Translations under genes and position numbers: made by a program
Assembly: GCA_030536455.1 (NCBI GenBank)
Contig: JAUNPZ010000028.1
Location: 1 to 32,423, forward strand
DNA from: Lachnospiraceae bacterium
GTDB lineage: Bacteria > Bacillota > Clostridia > Lachnospirales > Lachnospiraceae
DNA length: 32,423 bases
Reading direction: 5' to 3'
In this document: positions 24,098 to 32,423 of the stretch, in pieces
Layout: every line of letters begins with the position of its first letter
How positions within the stretch are numbered: the stretch's first letter is position 1
Notes under the pieces: generated by a model
The model's input: the letters and a program-made list of their open reading frames with translations, nothing else
Databases searched by the model: none
Told to the model about the DNA's origin: nothing

Positions 24098-24180
24098 CAG
24101 TACACAGCCGGGAAGCAGGCAGAAAGCAGCTTCCGATGAGAAAATCGGAGCGATGTTTTCTGCCTGCCTGCTTTCCGGCT
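24098..24180 (+). repeat. Structured dispersed repeat, copy 3 (shortest form)
   Basis: The arm GCCGGGAAGCAGGCAG (24107-24122) pairs with the 24155-24179 segment (CTGCCTGCTTTCCGGC), with an extra 4-base step in the right arm. Inside, TCCGAT (24132-24137) and ATCGGA (24144-24149) form a small hairpin with loop GAGAAA. The motif CAGCTTCCGATGAGA is at 24127-24141. It ends within a few bases of the point where the ABC ATPase homology begins. Confidence 0.7.
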
Positions 24181-24186
24181 TTTATA

Positions 24187-25141
24187 GATTGACCAGGCGG
24201 TAAGGCGGGTGTCCAGAATCGTAAAAATCGGTATGTTCATGGACCGCTATCCGGCAGAGCTTTCCGGAGGCCAGCAGCAGAGAGTTGCCATCGCAAGAAC
24301 CCTGGCGCCGGAGCCGGATGTGCTGTTCATGGACGAGCCGTTATCCAACCTGGACGCCAAGCTGCGCCTGGAGATGCGCTATGAGCTGCAGCGGCTTCAT
24401 GTGGAGACCGGAAGCACCTTCGTATATGTCACCCACGACCAGATGGAGGCCATGACTCTGGCAACTAAGATCTGCCTGATCAACAATGGCGTTCTCCAGC
24501 AGTACGATGCGCCGCTGGATGTGTACAACCGGCCGAAGAATCTGTTCGCGGCGGATTTTGTAGGAAATCCTTCCATCAACTTTATCGAGGCGAAGGGAAC
24601 CCAGAAGAAGGATGGAAGCGGAAGCATGGAATTAACCATACTGGGCGGAAAACGGGCCAGGTTCCTTCCCAGGGAGCCCTTCTGCTTAAAGGACTGGCAG
24701 GAAAACCGGGACAGGGAAGCAGCAGAAGCAGAGCGGTGTCATCAGGAGAGGATGAAGGATAAAAAGGCGGTGGAGAAGGGGAATAAGGACGAGCGGTTCC
24801 GGTACCACATCGCCAGGGTGAATGAAGAGGATTACAGTCTGGAGGAGGAGCCGGAGATTACGGATGAGGATTTTGTAATAGGCGTCCGCCCGGAGCGGAT
24901 AAAAATCACGCCCACCGGCAATCTGGAGGCCGTTGTCTACGGAGCTATGCCGACCGGCATGGAGTCCACCTTAAAGCTGAGGGTCGGCGATTTCCTGCTG
25001 ACCGGCGTGATTTTCGGCGGCGTAACCTATCGAATCGGCCAGAAGGTGCGGCTGGATATCGACGGGGACGAGATTCTCCTGTACGACCGGAAGTCCGGGA
25101 TGTTTGCAGCGGCGGGGAGAGTGGAGATTGGGGAAGAATAA
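24187..25141 (+). pseudogene. 5'-truncated sugar ABC transporter ATP-binding protein (MalK/UgpC/MsmK type)
   Basis: The readable chain begins around ATT 24187 (IDQAVRRVSRIVKIGMFMDR) and contains the ABC signature LSGGQQQRVAIARTLAPEPD, Walker B VLFMDEPLSNLDA and the switch VYVTHDQMEAMTL. The C-terminal OB-type domain of CUT1 ATPases follows (GVRPERIKI, LLYDRKSGMF), interrupted by a charged insert near residues 165-205 (KDKKAVEKGNKDERF). The first ~120 residues are missing, including Walker A and the Q-loop, so it cannot hydrolyse ATP alone. A TAG (24184-24186) directly precedes the frame; GTG 24209 is the first usable start. No N-terminal part was found upstream. The cut coincides with the end of repeat copy 3. 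Confidence 0.88.
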
Positions 25142-25144
25142 CCG

Positions 25145-25194
25145 TAAAGTCGAAAGAATTTCGAAAATAAGAGATTCTTTCGACTTTATTTTTT
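25145..25194 (+). terminator. Strong terminator after the ABC ATPase remnant
   Basis: TAAAGTCGAAAGAAT (25145-25159) pairs perfectly over 15 bp with ATTCTTTCGACTTTA (25174-25188), followed by TTTTTT. It was presumably the terminator of the intact gene. Confidence 0.92.
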
Positions 25195-25242
25195 ATGAAA
25201 TAAATTGTGATGAAAGAAATTGACTAATAATTAGATTATAAG

Positions 25243-25271
25243 TTGACCGAAAGACAATCAAGGGATATAAT
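25243..25271 (+). promoter_or_regulatory. Promoter of the kinase/surface-protein operon
   Basis: TTGACC (25243-25248) and TATAAT (25266-25271) are 17 bases apart, about 60 bases before the small membrane protein ATG. Confidence 0.78.
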
Positions 25272-25272
25272 A

Positions 25273-25309
25273 TCATCTATAAATAAAGAAATAGCTGATA
25301 TATAGATGA
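25273..25309 (+). promoter_or_regulatory. Dyad at the start of the kinase-operon transcript
   Basis: TCATCTATA (25273-25281) is the exact reverse complement of TATAGATGA (25301-25309) across 19 bases. It starts two bases after the -10 and so covers the expected transcription start. It is either a repressor site or a 5' leader hairpin. Confidence 0.5.
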
Positions 25310-25333
25310 GATAAAAAGCAGGGGGCATAGTAT

Positions 25334-25486
25334 ATGTCGATAAGCGAAATTTTGTTTTACGGCGGTCTGGTGCTTATGGGAGGCGCCTTTTTTTGTGCAG
25401 TGTCAGGAATCCTTTTCTTTGGTATAGTTAGACGAAAATTGAAGGAAAAATTAGACCAGGAATATGGAAAAGAGGAGCATAGCTGA
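25334..25486 (+). CDS. Small single-pass membrane protein (50 residues)
   Basis: ATG 25334 encodes a short hydrophobic helix (EILFYGGLVLMGGAFFCAVS and GILFFGIV) followed by a charged tail (RRKLKEKLDQEYGKEEHS). This suggests one membrane segment with the C-terminus inside by the positive-inside rule. AGGGGG lies 8 bases upstream. It ends 31 bases before the kinase start and shares its promoter. It may partner or regulate the kinase or be an assembly factor; that is inferred from position only. Confidence 0.72.
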   Translation: MSISEILFYGGLVLMGGAFFCAVSGILFFGIVRRKLKEKLDQEYGKEEHS

Positions 25487-25517
25487 ATAACAGCAAAAGA
25501 ACAGAGGGGGATGGAGT

Positions 25518-28352
25518 ATGTCTCAGGTTATCGATGGGGTTTATGAAATAATAAAGGAAATTGGCTCCGGAGGCGGGGGAATCGTATATTTGGGATGCCA
25601 TCTGCGGCTGAATAAACCGATCGTACTGAAAGCAGATCGGCATACATGGACGTCTAGTCTGGAAGCAGTTCGGCGGGAAGTGGATATGCTGAAAGGCCTG
25701 AGCCACACTTATATCCCGCAGGTGTATGATTTTGTCCGCCAGGATGGAATCGCCTATACGATTATGGATTATATTGATGGGGAAAGTCTGGATAAGCTGC
25801 TGGAACGAAAAGAACCATTATCCCAGCCTCAGATTATTCATTGGGCCTGTCAGATTTTAGAGGCACTTTGTTATCTCCACAGCCGTCCGCCGTATGGGGT
25901 GCTGCATGGAGATATTAAGCCATCGAATATCATGCTCCGTCCGAACGGAGATATCTGTCTGATTGACTACAATATTGCCCTGGCGCTTGGAGAAAACGGC
26001 GCTGCTCAAGTGGGACTTAGCCGCGGCTATGCCTCGCCGGAGCATTACGGGTCGGAATATGTCAGCCGGAAAAGCACGGAAGGTTTCTTTTCATCCATCA
26101 GTTTATCGGGAAGAAGGTCAGCCGAAAAAACGGAAAAAGTGGACGGAGCGGTATTAAATGTGCGTTCCGATATATACAGTCTCGGAGCAACCTTATATCA
26201 TTTGCTGTCAGGATATCGCCCGGCACAGGATGCGATGGATGTAAAGCCGCTGGGACCGGAAGTGTGCAGTCCGGCTGTCTCTGCCATCATAAAAAAGGCG
26301 ATGGAACCGGTACAAAGCCAGCGCTATCAGTCGGCACAGGAAATGCTGGATGCATTTTATAATCTGCACCGTCAGGACAGAAGAGTAGTTTATTACAAAA
26401 AAGGAGCCGCTGTTTTTTCGGCGGCTTGTATTACCCTGTTTTTGACCGGCGGAGTCTGTTCTTTTATCGGATTAAAGCAGATGGAACAGAACAAGGCGTC
26501 ATTGGCGATGGCCGGGTATTCCGCAGACGAACTTGCAAGGGGCAATCTGTCCGGGGCGGTGAAGCAGGCGCTGGAAGCAATCCCGGATGGGGACAGCATC
26601 CTGGATGCTCCGGTTACGCCGCAGGCTCAGAAAGCATTGACGGATGCATTGGGGATTTATGATTTATCCGAGGGATTTAAAGCGGTTGATACCATTCCCC
26701 TTCCGTCAGCTCCTTTTAAAATAGCGGCATCGCCCCAGGGGACTTATTTCGCGGCAGTTTACGACGGAACCGCAGCCGTTTTTCGAACCGAGGATGGACA
26801 GGAGGCGGCAAAGCTTCCTGTTCAGAGGTCCGCATTGTCGGATGTTGTGTTCCTGGATGAAAAACGGCTGCTCTACGCTGGAAAGGATGGGGTGTCGGTC
26901 TATGATTTGGATACGGGAGAAATCGTATGGACCGGAGAGACGGCAACGACACTGGCGGTCTCCGGAGACGGCAGGATAGCAGCGGCGGTGAACCGGGATG
27001 CCGAACAGGTAACGATTTACCGGACGGAGGATGGAAGCAGACTGAATGAACGGTCCTTTGAAAATCATCACATGGCAGTGGCGGCAAATGATATTTTTGC
27101 AGATCCGGGAGGGAGATTATTTGCCTTGAATGAAGATGGAAGTCTCCTGGCAGTCAGCTTTTCAGATGGGGCTCTGTTTATTTATGATCTGGATAATCCG
27201 GAGGAAGACATGATTCTGTATGATGAGTCCGAATATCAGGAGTTTTCCGGCGGCTTCTGTGGAAAATATCTGGCTTTTACGGCGGATAAAGAGGACCAGT
27301 CGCTATTCGGACTGATTGATACCGAAGAAGCGGTTTATGCAGGCGGCTATGAATCCAGAGATAAATCTCTGCTGAAAACGGATGAAGACGGCATTTATCT
27401 TTCCAGGGGAAATCTGCTGGCGCGTTTTGACCCGGATACTCTGGAGGAGACGGAGCTTGCATATACAGACCATGTAAATATAACGGGTTTTTCAGTAGGA
27501 AAAGAGTTTGTGCTGGTTGCTTCGGATGACAATTCATTTTCCTTTTATGACAGTGGAACGCATCGGATGTCAACCGAACGCAGTCAGGAAAACTGCGATT
27601 TCGTACAATTGACCGGGACATACGGAATTATTGGAAATCGCAATGAGCCTTCCCTGCGGCTGATGCGGCTGGAGAAGAGGGAGGCAGAAGATTTGCTGAC
27701 TTATGATGCCCGTTATCCGCACGACGAAGCACGCATCAGCCAAAATGGGCGGACGGCCATGCTCTTCAGTTATCAGAATTTCAGGATTTATGATATGGAT
27801 GGCCAGGTGGTGTCCCAGACAGAACTTCCAAATCCAGAACAGATTTATGACCAGCAGTTTCGGAAGGAAGAAGGGGATTCCTGGCTGGAGGTTATCTGGT
27901 ATGACGGAACCGTTCGCTGCTACAGCGCGGCAGATGGTTCGCTGATTTCGGAACAGCAGGGAGAGGCTCCGGGAAAAGAACTGTATGAGGAATTTGAGAC
28001 AGAGCAGTATCGGATTGCGTCCCCGCTTCACGGCACGCCGAAGGTCTACGACCGGGAAACCGGAAAGCTGGTAACGGAATTAGAAAAGGATGATTATCTG
28101 ACCTATGTGACCCAGGTCGGGGAGAATATCATTACCGAGTATGTCAGTGCAGAAGGGGAACGCTACGGGCTTTTATTAGATAAAAATCTGGAGACGCTGG
28201 CTGTCCTGCCGAAGCTTTGCGATATCAACAACGGAATGGCAGTATTTGATTATGAAACCGGGAATCTGCGGCAATGCCGCTTGTATTCCCTTCAGGAGCT
28301 GGTTGCTCTTGGAGAGAAGTATATCAAAGAAAATGGGAAAGGAGAAATATGA
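25518..28352 (+). CDS. Membrane Ser/Thr protein kinase with extracellular beta-propeller-like domain
   Basis: The 944-residue protein has a Hanks-type kinase at ~8-285. Present are the glycine loop GSGGGGIVYLG, Lys38 (VLK), HGDIKPSN at 130-137 (Asp132, Lys134, Asn137), DYN at 150-152 in place of DFG, and SPE at 173-175. HRD is HGD, as in many bacterial relatives, so the enzyme looks potentially active. One membrane helix is at ~296-318. The remaining ~620 residues outside resemble a WD40/PQQ-type propeller (FRTEDGQEAAKLPV, YDLDTGEIVWTGE, IYRTEDGSRLNE). PASTA repeats are absent. The stop is 1 base from the next start, so the surface protein is coupled to it. The kinase may sense an external ligand through the propeller. 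Confidence 0.9.
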   Translation: MSQVIDGVYEIIKEIGSGGGGIVYLGCHLRLNKPIVLKADRHTWTSSLEAVRREVDMLKGLSHTYIPQVYDFVRQDGIAYTIMDYIDGESLDKLLERKEPLSQPQIIHWACQILEALCYLHSRPPYGVLHGDIKPSNIMLRPNGDICLIDYNIALALGENGAAQVGLSRGYASPEHYGSEYVSRKSTEGFFSSISLSGRRSAEKTEKVDGAVLNVRSDIYSLGATLYHLLSGYRPAQDAMDVKPLGPEVCSPAVSAIIKKAMEPVQSQRYQSAQEMLDAFYNLHRQDRRVVYYKKGAAVFSAACITLFLTGGVCSFIGLKQMEQNKASLAMAGYSADELARGNLSGAVKQALEAIPDGDSILDAPVTPQAQKALTDALGIYDLSEGFKAVDTIPLPSAPFKIAASPQGTYFAAVYDGTAAVFRTEDGQEAAKLPVQRSALSDVVFLDEKRLLYAGKDGVSVYDLDTGEIVWTGETATTLAVSGDGRIAAAVNRDAEQVTIYRTEDGSRLNERSFENHHMAVAANDIFADPGGRLFALNEDGSLLAVSFSDGALFIYDLDNPEEDMILYDESEYQEFSGGFCGKYLAFTADKEDQSLFGLIDTEEAVYAGGYESRDKSLLKTDEDGIYLSRGNLLARFDPDTLEETELAYTDHVNITGFSVGKEFVLVASDDNSFSFYDSGTHRMSTERSQENCDFVQLTGTYGIIGNRNEPSLRLMRLEKREAEDLLTYDARYPHDEARISQNGRTAMLFSYQNFRIYDMDGQVVSQTELPNPEQIYDQQFRKEEGDSWLEVIWYDGTVRCYSAADGSLISEQQGEAPGKELYEEFETEQYRIASPLHGTPKVYDRETGKLVTELEKDDYLTYVTQVGENIITEYVSAEGERYGLLLDKNLETLAVLPKLCDINNGMAVFDYETGNLRQCRLYSLQELVALGEKYIKENGKGEI

Positions 28353-28353
28353 G

Positions 28354-31300
28354 ATGAAGAAGTTCAAAAGAGGGTTAGCAGCGGTTCTGGCTACGCTGCT
28401 TATGGTTCCAGCCCAGCCGGTATCAGCGGTGCAGGTACCGCTTCCCATAGAAAAAGAAAACGCAGATAACGGAAGTCCAAGCACAGCAGGGCGGACGGAA
28501 GGGGGCAGCTCCCATCGGGAAAGCGGTTCCTATGAAAAGCCGGAGAGGGGAACTTCCAGTACGGCAGGCCGTGAAGAAGGAGGCAGTACTTCCGGAAAAG
28601 AGGATGCGGTGGAAAGAAAGGGGTCACCAAGTCTGGCAGAGCGGGAGGAGAAAAGAGGCGTCTGCTTCAATACCGGAAACTATGAATTTAACATCGTCAG
28701 TATGGAAGAATTTATGGATGAAGGAATCGGGGATGATTACTTTGATGATGATGGAAGCTATACCATTCAGATTCCGGAAGCAAATCCATTCTTCCCATAT
28801 GAGGTGCAGTTCACTTATAATGGAAAGGTTACCGAAGAGTGGTTTATGACGCCGGAGGATTGTGTGGAGATTGGCGGCCATGCCTTTTATGTATCGGCGT
28901 ATTTCGATAATACGGCTGTCACCCAGATGAGCTTTCAGGTGGCCGGGGATACCGTAGTGGTATATCCGAAGGAAAAAGAATTTACCAATGACGGCGGAAT
29001 GATGCCGATGTCGTTGCTGCCGCTGGAGGAAGTGAATCTTACGGTGGATCTGACTGCGTATACACCGGTGGAATTAACTCAGGTATCGCTGGATACTATT
29101 TTTACAGGCGAGAATGCTTTGACCAGTGAGGATAAGGTATCCTGGTGTATGACTTATGGCAATGATGATTATACAATCAGTTCCCCAGGGGATTTTATTG
29201 ATTTAAGTTATGATACCGAATATGGCAGAGCAGTCTGGGAGATGATTGTAGGAGAGGAAAGCCAGCTTGCAGCAGATAATATCCGGTATCGGGTGGATTT
29301 AGATACGGCACGCTCGAAAGAATGGCTGACGCCATCGGTTTATCTGCAGGATGATAAGGAGAACCGGACCAGTGTAGAGGTATTGGATAAGAGCGCGTAT
29401 AATGATAACGGCTATTCGGATTATTATAGCAATCGTGGCGGCTCGCAGCGTTCTTTTGCAATCCCGGTTTCGAATCAGGCGGTAGAAGATGAAACCCAGG
29501 CCTATGTCGGATTAACCGTCAATGAATCGATTTTCAGCGGAAAGAGCGGTTCAATCCGGGCTTATGAAGGATATTTTGAAACTGCCCAGGAGGCTGCTTC
29601 GGGAACGGACATTACGGAGAAGCTTTTTGCTTCGGATATGTCTAAAACGAATGCAGGTTATGTGATGATGCTGGATGAGGATTCCTGGGTGACGTTTGTT
29701 TCAGAGGATTCCGCCGGGAATGTGACAGGGTGTCTGCCGGTTCGTATATATATTAATCTGGAAGATAATCATGTAAATCTGGATGGGTTGTTTAGCTGGG
29801 AAGAGGGAGAACGTGTACATGTTACTGATGGATGGAGCCGCAGACGTATGGACGGTTATTATCAGGTAACGGTTACGATAGATCCTCTTTATTCTGCAGC
29901 GGATGATTATTATGCGGTATTTGAGTATTATCAAAAGGGAAGAAAGCAGAATTCGGCGGTTACGGCCGCTTATGTCGGCTGGCATTCTTCGATTGCAGAA
30001 GCATCAAAAGCGGGGGCTGTGGATATTAAAAACCAGCTGTTTGCAGATGTTGATACAGGCAGTGAGGTCGGGTTCAAAGGCAATTACAGCGATGGTGTCC
30101 GGTTTACCATGTTTGTAGGCGCGGATGGTTCGGAAAATCAGGAGATTTACAAATTTCTTTTAAAGAGTGTGGAAGGTGTAAAGAATCTGAGCGACAGTAC
30201 AGCCGTGTATTTTAATGGATTGCGCGATGCGAACGGGGATTCCATTGATTGTTATGTGGTTGATGATAAAGAAGATTCCTATGGCAACTATAATTACTTG
30301 ACAATCATGGTAGATGAAACGGTGGATTTGACTTCATTGGCTCCGGAATTTTACATAATGGATAAAATGAATCTGTACGCCTCCGGAAGCAGTACCCCGG
30401 AGATCAGCGGAAAATCCGTACACGATTTCTCAAATGGTCCGGTACAGTATACCGCTTCTGCGGAGAACAAGGAAGCTTCGAAGAACTACTGGCTGCAGAT
30501 TGTCAAGGCGGAAGACGGAGAAGGAAAGCTGTATGTAAACAGCCTGGCCGACCAGGAGGCGGATACGAAAGAAGAGAATGGGGTAATTTATTCGACTCGT
30601 GAAATTTTCATTGATGGCCTGCATAACTATGTTCATGACATTGTGCTTGCCAATATGGGAAAGACGCCGATTTCAGATTTAAATGTGGAACTGGCTTCGG
30701 ATTCGGTGGAGCTGGATGATTACTGGACATTGAATGGAGGATATGAATTATCTGGATTTGCCGGTGTGAATGGTGGAAGCAATTATGGTGAGCTGCCAAA
30801 TCTTGCAAAGATTCGCCTGAAGGCCAGAACGAATCCTGCAACAAGTTCGAATGCGGTTCCGAATGAGGCTTCCGGTACCCTGACTATAAAATCCGGCAGC
30901 ACGGTTCTGATGGTATTTACCTTAACCGGTGCGGTAGGCGATCCGAGCATCATTACCACAGATATTCCGCAGGCAGTAAAATATGTTCCTTATGGTACGA
31001 TGATTCAAAACAGCAATAAGTATGACTGGAATCAGGTAAGCTATCGGCTGGTCGGCGGGAAACTGCCTGCTGGTATGGAAGTGAAGCCAAATGGCGAAAT
31101 ATATGGTGTTCCGACCGAAGCGGGAACCTTTACCTTTACGGTTCAGATGCAGAGCAGTATCCATTCTTTTGCGTCCAGCAGAGTGACATATGATTTAGTA
31201 GTAGTAGAAAATACCGATGCAAACGTAGATGGCGCGACGGACAGCGGTTATGATGTTTTACAGCGTATACCGGATATTACGTTAAGCTCGGTTGATGCAC

Positions 31301-32184
31301 ATACCTTTGTTTCAAAGGGTGTATATGGCGAGTTTGTGGATGTGTTTATTGATGGACAGAAGCTGGCAGCCGGAACCGATTATGATTCCGAATCCGGCAG
31401 TACCAGAATTACCATCAAGAGTCAGACCCTGAAGGTATCCAATACACCAGGCACCCATACCCTTGGTGTGGAATTCCGTACAAAGGACACCAATACGCTG
31501 AAGCGGGCGGCGCAGAACTATAGGGTAGAAGGAAAAGGAAGCATCAGCGATGACGATGATGACGAGCATGATGACCGTGAATCCAAGTCTGACCTTACGG
31601 ATGTAAAACAGAATGACCCGAAGAAGGGTGTTGTGGACCCGGTTCGCGGAATCATTACAGGGAATGAAGCCGGATATTCTCATTGGCTGCAGGATGAATA
31701 TGGCTGGAAGCTGATTTACGCAGATGGAACGGCTGCATGTGGCTATATGGCTCAGAAGCCGGACGGAACATCCGTGGAGCAGGTTCTCTGGGAGAAGGTG
31801 AATGGCTCTTGGTATGCGTTTGGCACGAATCAGTATCTGAAATCCGGATGGGTGTATGATTATCAGCTTGGCACCTGGTACTGCATTTCGGTTGACAGTG
31901 GTATGAGGACCGGATGGTATCAGGACCCGCAGGATGGATGTACCTACTATCTGGAATTGGAAACCGGAAAGTTTGCGCTGGGCTGGAAACAGATTGATGA
32001 AAAGTGGTACTATTTTAATGAGACCACTCCAATCCCAACCTGGAAATTTGATGAGGCTGCCGGAGCCTGGGTGTATGATGTTAACAGTAAATACCGCCCA
32101 TACGGTTCCTTATATCGGAACGGGAAAACTCCGGACGGATATTATGTAGGAGAGGATGGCGCCTGGAATGGGGCAGCGAGATAA
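28354..32184 (+). CDS. Large secreted surface protein with Ig-like and wall-binding repeats
   Basis: ATG 28354 gives 1276 residues with AAAGGAG 9 bases upstream; an upstream extension is only an overlap with the kinase gene. The signal peptide is MKKFKRGLAAVLATLLMVPA followed by QPVSA. A Ser/Gly/Glu-rich linker (~25-95) follows. Two copies of a related module lie at about 390-470 (FETAQEAASGTDITEKLFAS) and 540-600 (HSSIAEASKAGAVDIKNQLF). A putative Ig (He_PIG) domain is at ~862-950 (KLPAGMEVKPNGEIYGVPTE), an acidic stretch (SDDDDDEHDD) near 1067, and C-terminal wall-binding repeats from ~1109 (GSWYAFGTNQYLKSGWVYD). No LPXTG is seen. It is the likely cell-surface effector or substrate linked to the kinase. 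Confidence 0.88.
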   Translation: MKKFKRGLAAVLATLLMVPAQPVSAVQVPLPIEKENADNGSPSTAGRTEGGSSHRESGSYEKPERGTSSTAGREEGGSTSGKEDAVERKGSPSLAEREEKRGVCFNTGNYEFNIVSMEEFMDEGIGDDYFDDDGSYTIQIPEANPFFPYEVQFTYNGKVTEEWFMTPEDCVEIGGHAFYVSAYFDNTAVTQMSFQVAGDTVVVYPKEKEFTNDGGMMPMSLLPLEEVNLTVDLTAYTPVELTQVSLDTIFTGENALTSEDKVSWCMTYGNDDYTISSPGDFIDLSYDTEYGRAVWEMIVGEESQLAADNIRYRVDLDTARSKEWLTPSVYLQDDKENRTSVEVLDKSAYNDNGYSDYYSNRGGSQRSFAIPVSNQAVEDETQAYVGLTVNESIFSGKSGSIRAYEGYFETAQEAASGTDITEKLFASDMSKTNAGYVMMLDEDSWVTFVSEDSAGNVTGCLPVRIYINLEDNHVNLDGLFSWEEGERVHVTDGWSRRRMDGYYQVTVTIDPLYSAADDYYAVFEYYQKGRKQNSAVTAAYVGWHSSIAEASKAGAVDIKNQLFADVDTGSEVGFKGNYSDGVRFTMFVGADGSENQEIYKFLLKSVEGVKNLSDSTAVYFNGLRDANGDSIDCYVVDDKEDSYGNYNYLTIMVDETVDLTSLAPEFYIMDKMNLYASGSSTPEISGKSVHDFSNGPVQYTASAENKEASKNYWLQIVKAEDGEGKLYVNSLADQEADTKEENGVIYSTREIFIDGLHNYVHDIVLANMGKTPISDLNVELASDSVELDDYWTLNGGYELSGFAGVNGGSNYGELPNLAKIRLKARTNPATSSNAVPNEASGTLTIKSGSTVLMVFTLTGAVGDPSIITTDIPQAVKYVPYGTMIQNSNKYDWNQVSYRLVGGKLPAGMEVKPNGEIYGVPTEAGTFTFTVQMQSSIHSFASSRVTYDLVVVENTDANVDGATDSGYDVLQRIPDITLSSVDAHTFVSKGVYGEFVDVFIDGQKLAAGTDYDSESGSTRITIKSQTLKVSNTPGTHTLGVEFRTKDTNTLKRAAQNYRVEGKGSISDDDDDEHDDRESKSDLTDVKQNDPKKGVVDPVRGIITGNEAGYSHWLQDEYGWKLIYADGTAACGYMAQKPDGTSVEQVLWEKVNGSWYAFGTNQYLKSGWVYDYQLGTWYCISVDSGMRTGWYQDPQDGCTYYLELETGKFALGWKQIDEKWYYFNETTPIPTWKFDEAAGAWVYDVNSKYRPYGSLYRNGKTPDGYYVGEDGAWNGAAR

Positions 32185-32252
32185 TGGCTTTTCCTCAAAT
32201 CCGATGATGACGGACCGGAAGCGGTAAATAAAAAAACGTTCTGGCTCTGAAC

Positions 32253-32332
32253 AAAAAAAGGATGCCGGACACGCATCGGCCTTCCAGTTTTTACGAACTG
32301 GCAGGCTGCCCGCGTTGTCGGCATCCTTTTTT
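32253..32332. terminator. Bidirectional terminator with internal hairpins
   Basis: AAAAAAAGGATGCCG (32253-32267) pairs with CGGCATCCTTTTTT (32319-32332). Inside, GACACGC pairs with GCGTTGTC with one bulge, and CCAGTT/AACTGG makes an inner hairpin. It can end both the surface-protein and the convergent regulator transcript. Confidence 0.75.
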
Positions 32333-32423
32333 CATTTCACATATCTCTTAATCGCGTCGAAGCTTTCCCTGCTGATGACATGCTCAATCCGGCAGGCATC
32401 CTCTGCGGCGATTTCCGCCGGGA
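32332..32423 (-). CDS. C-terminal end of a DtxR/MntR-family metal-dependent regulator (partial)
   Basis: On the minus strand the last 29 codons read PAEIAAEDACRIEHVISRES then FDAIKRYVK, with stop at 32332-32334. The block AAEDACRIEHVIS is typical of the metal-binding and dimerisation region of MntR/DtxR-type repressors, where the Glu, Cys/His residues ligate Mn2+ or Fe2+. The start lies beyond the window. Its stop overlaps the T-run of the shared terminator. Confidence 0.78.
   Translation of the reverse strand, partial: PAEIAAEDACRIEHVISRESFDAIKRYVK

Overview
The window reads as chromosomal DNA from a clostridial Firmicute, most likely Lachnospiraceae. This is inferred from strong AGGAGG ribosome binding sites, consensus TTGACA/TATAAT promoters, stem-loop plus T-run terminators, a GC-moderate core with AT-richer islands, and protein families typical of that group (wall-binding repeat proteins, DUF2164, RelB/PIN modules, a split cadmium ATPase). 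No rRNA, tRNA, CRISPR array or intact transposon was seen.

Layout. 1-1528: the end of an unidentified gene, then an overlapping two-gene module (DUF3990 protein plus an HTH-containing partner) behind its own promoter and dyads. 1562-4667: phosphopentomutase deoB, a CPBP membrane protease and a convergent YjdF-like membrane protein. 4777-8165: carB alone, with promoter and terminator and no adjacent carA. 8264-9515: an AT-rich island with a RelB/DinJ antitoxin, a PIN toxin cut to 42 codons, the last residues of a probable recombinase and an unknown helical protein. 9903-12543: aroE, aroK and a metallophosphoesterase. 12651-14027: a sodium:neurotransmitter-type symporter on the minus strand.

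14190-17058 is a compact metal-resistance operon: a CadC-like ArsR repressor with its operator, a free-standing HMA metal-binding protein and a P1B-type ATPase lacking its own HMA domain. metY (O-acetylhomoserine sulfhydrylase) follows behind a consensus promoter with nested dyads. 18540-19600 is a second AT-rich island (Imm26-like protein, then a PC4/YdbC-like protein bounded by short repeats). 19636-21135 is an uncharacterised three-gene cluster (coiled-coil protein, DUF2164 protein, acidic protein with a possible HTH). 21294-21662 encodes a small secreted Gly/Cys-rich protein. 22339-24009 encodes a GH25 muramidase with eleven wall-binding repeats. A 5'-truncated sugar-ABC ATPase follows. 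The window closes with a three-gene operon (50-residue membrane protein, membrane kinase with an extracellular beta-propeller, 1276-residue wall-binding surface protein) and the 3' end of a DtxR/MntR-type regulator on the minus strand.

The most unusual item is a dispersed, strongly structured repeat family with three same-orientation intergenic copies (9546-9806, 21971-22087, 24098-24180). All share a long imperfect outer stem and the 15-base motif CAGCTTCCGATGAGA. The stem shows a compensatory base-pair change between copies 1 and 2. Copy 1 carries an extra nested multi-branch arm, and copy 3 ends within a few bases of the point where the ABC ATPase gene is cut. Also worth follow-up are the DUF3990/HTH module, the kinase-propeller/surface-protein operon and the uncharacterised 19636-21135 cluster.
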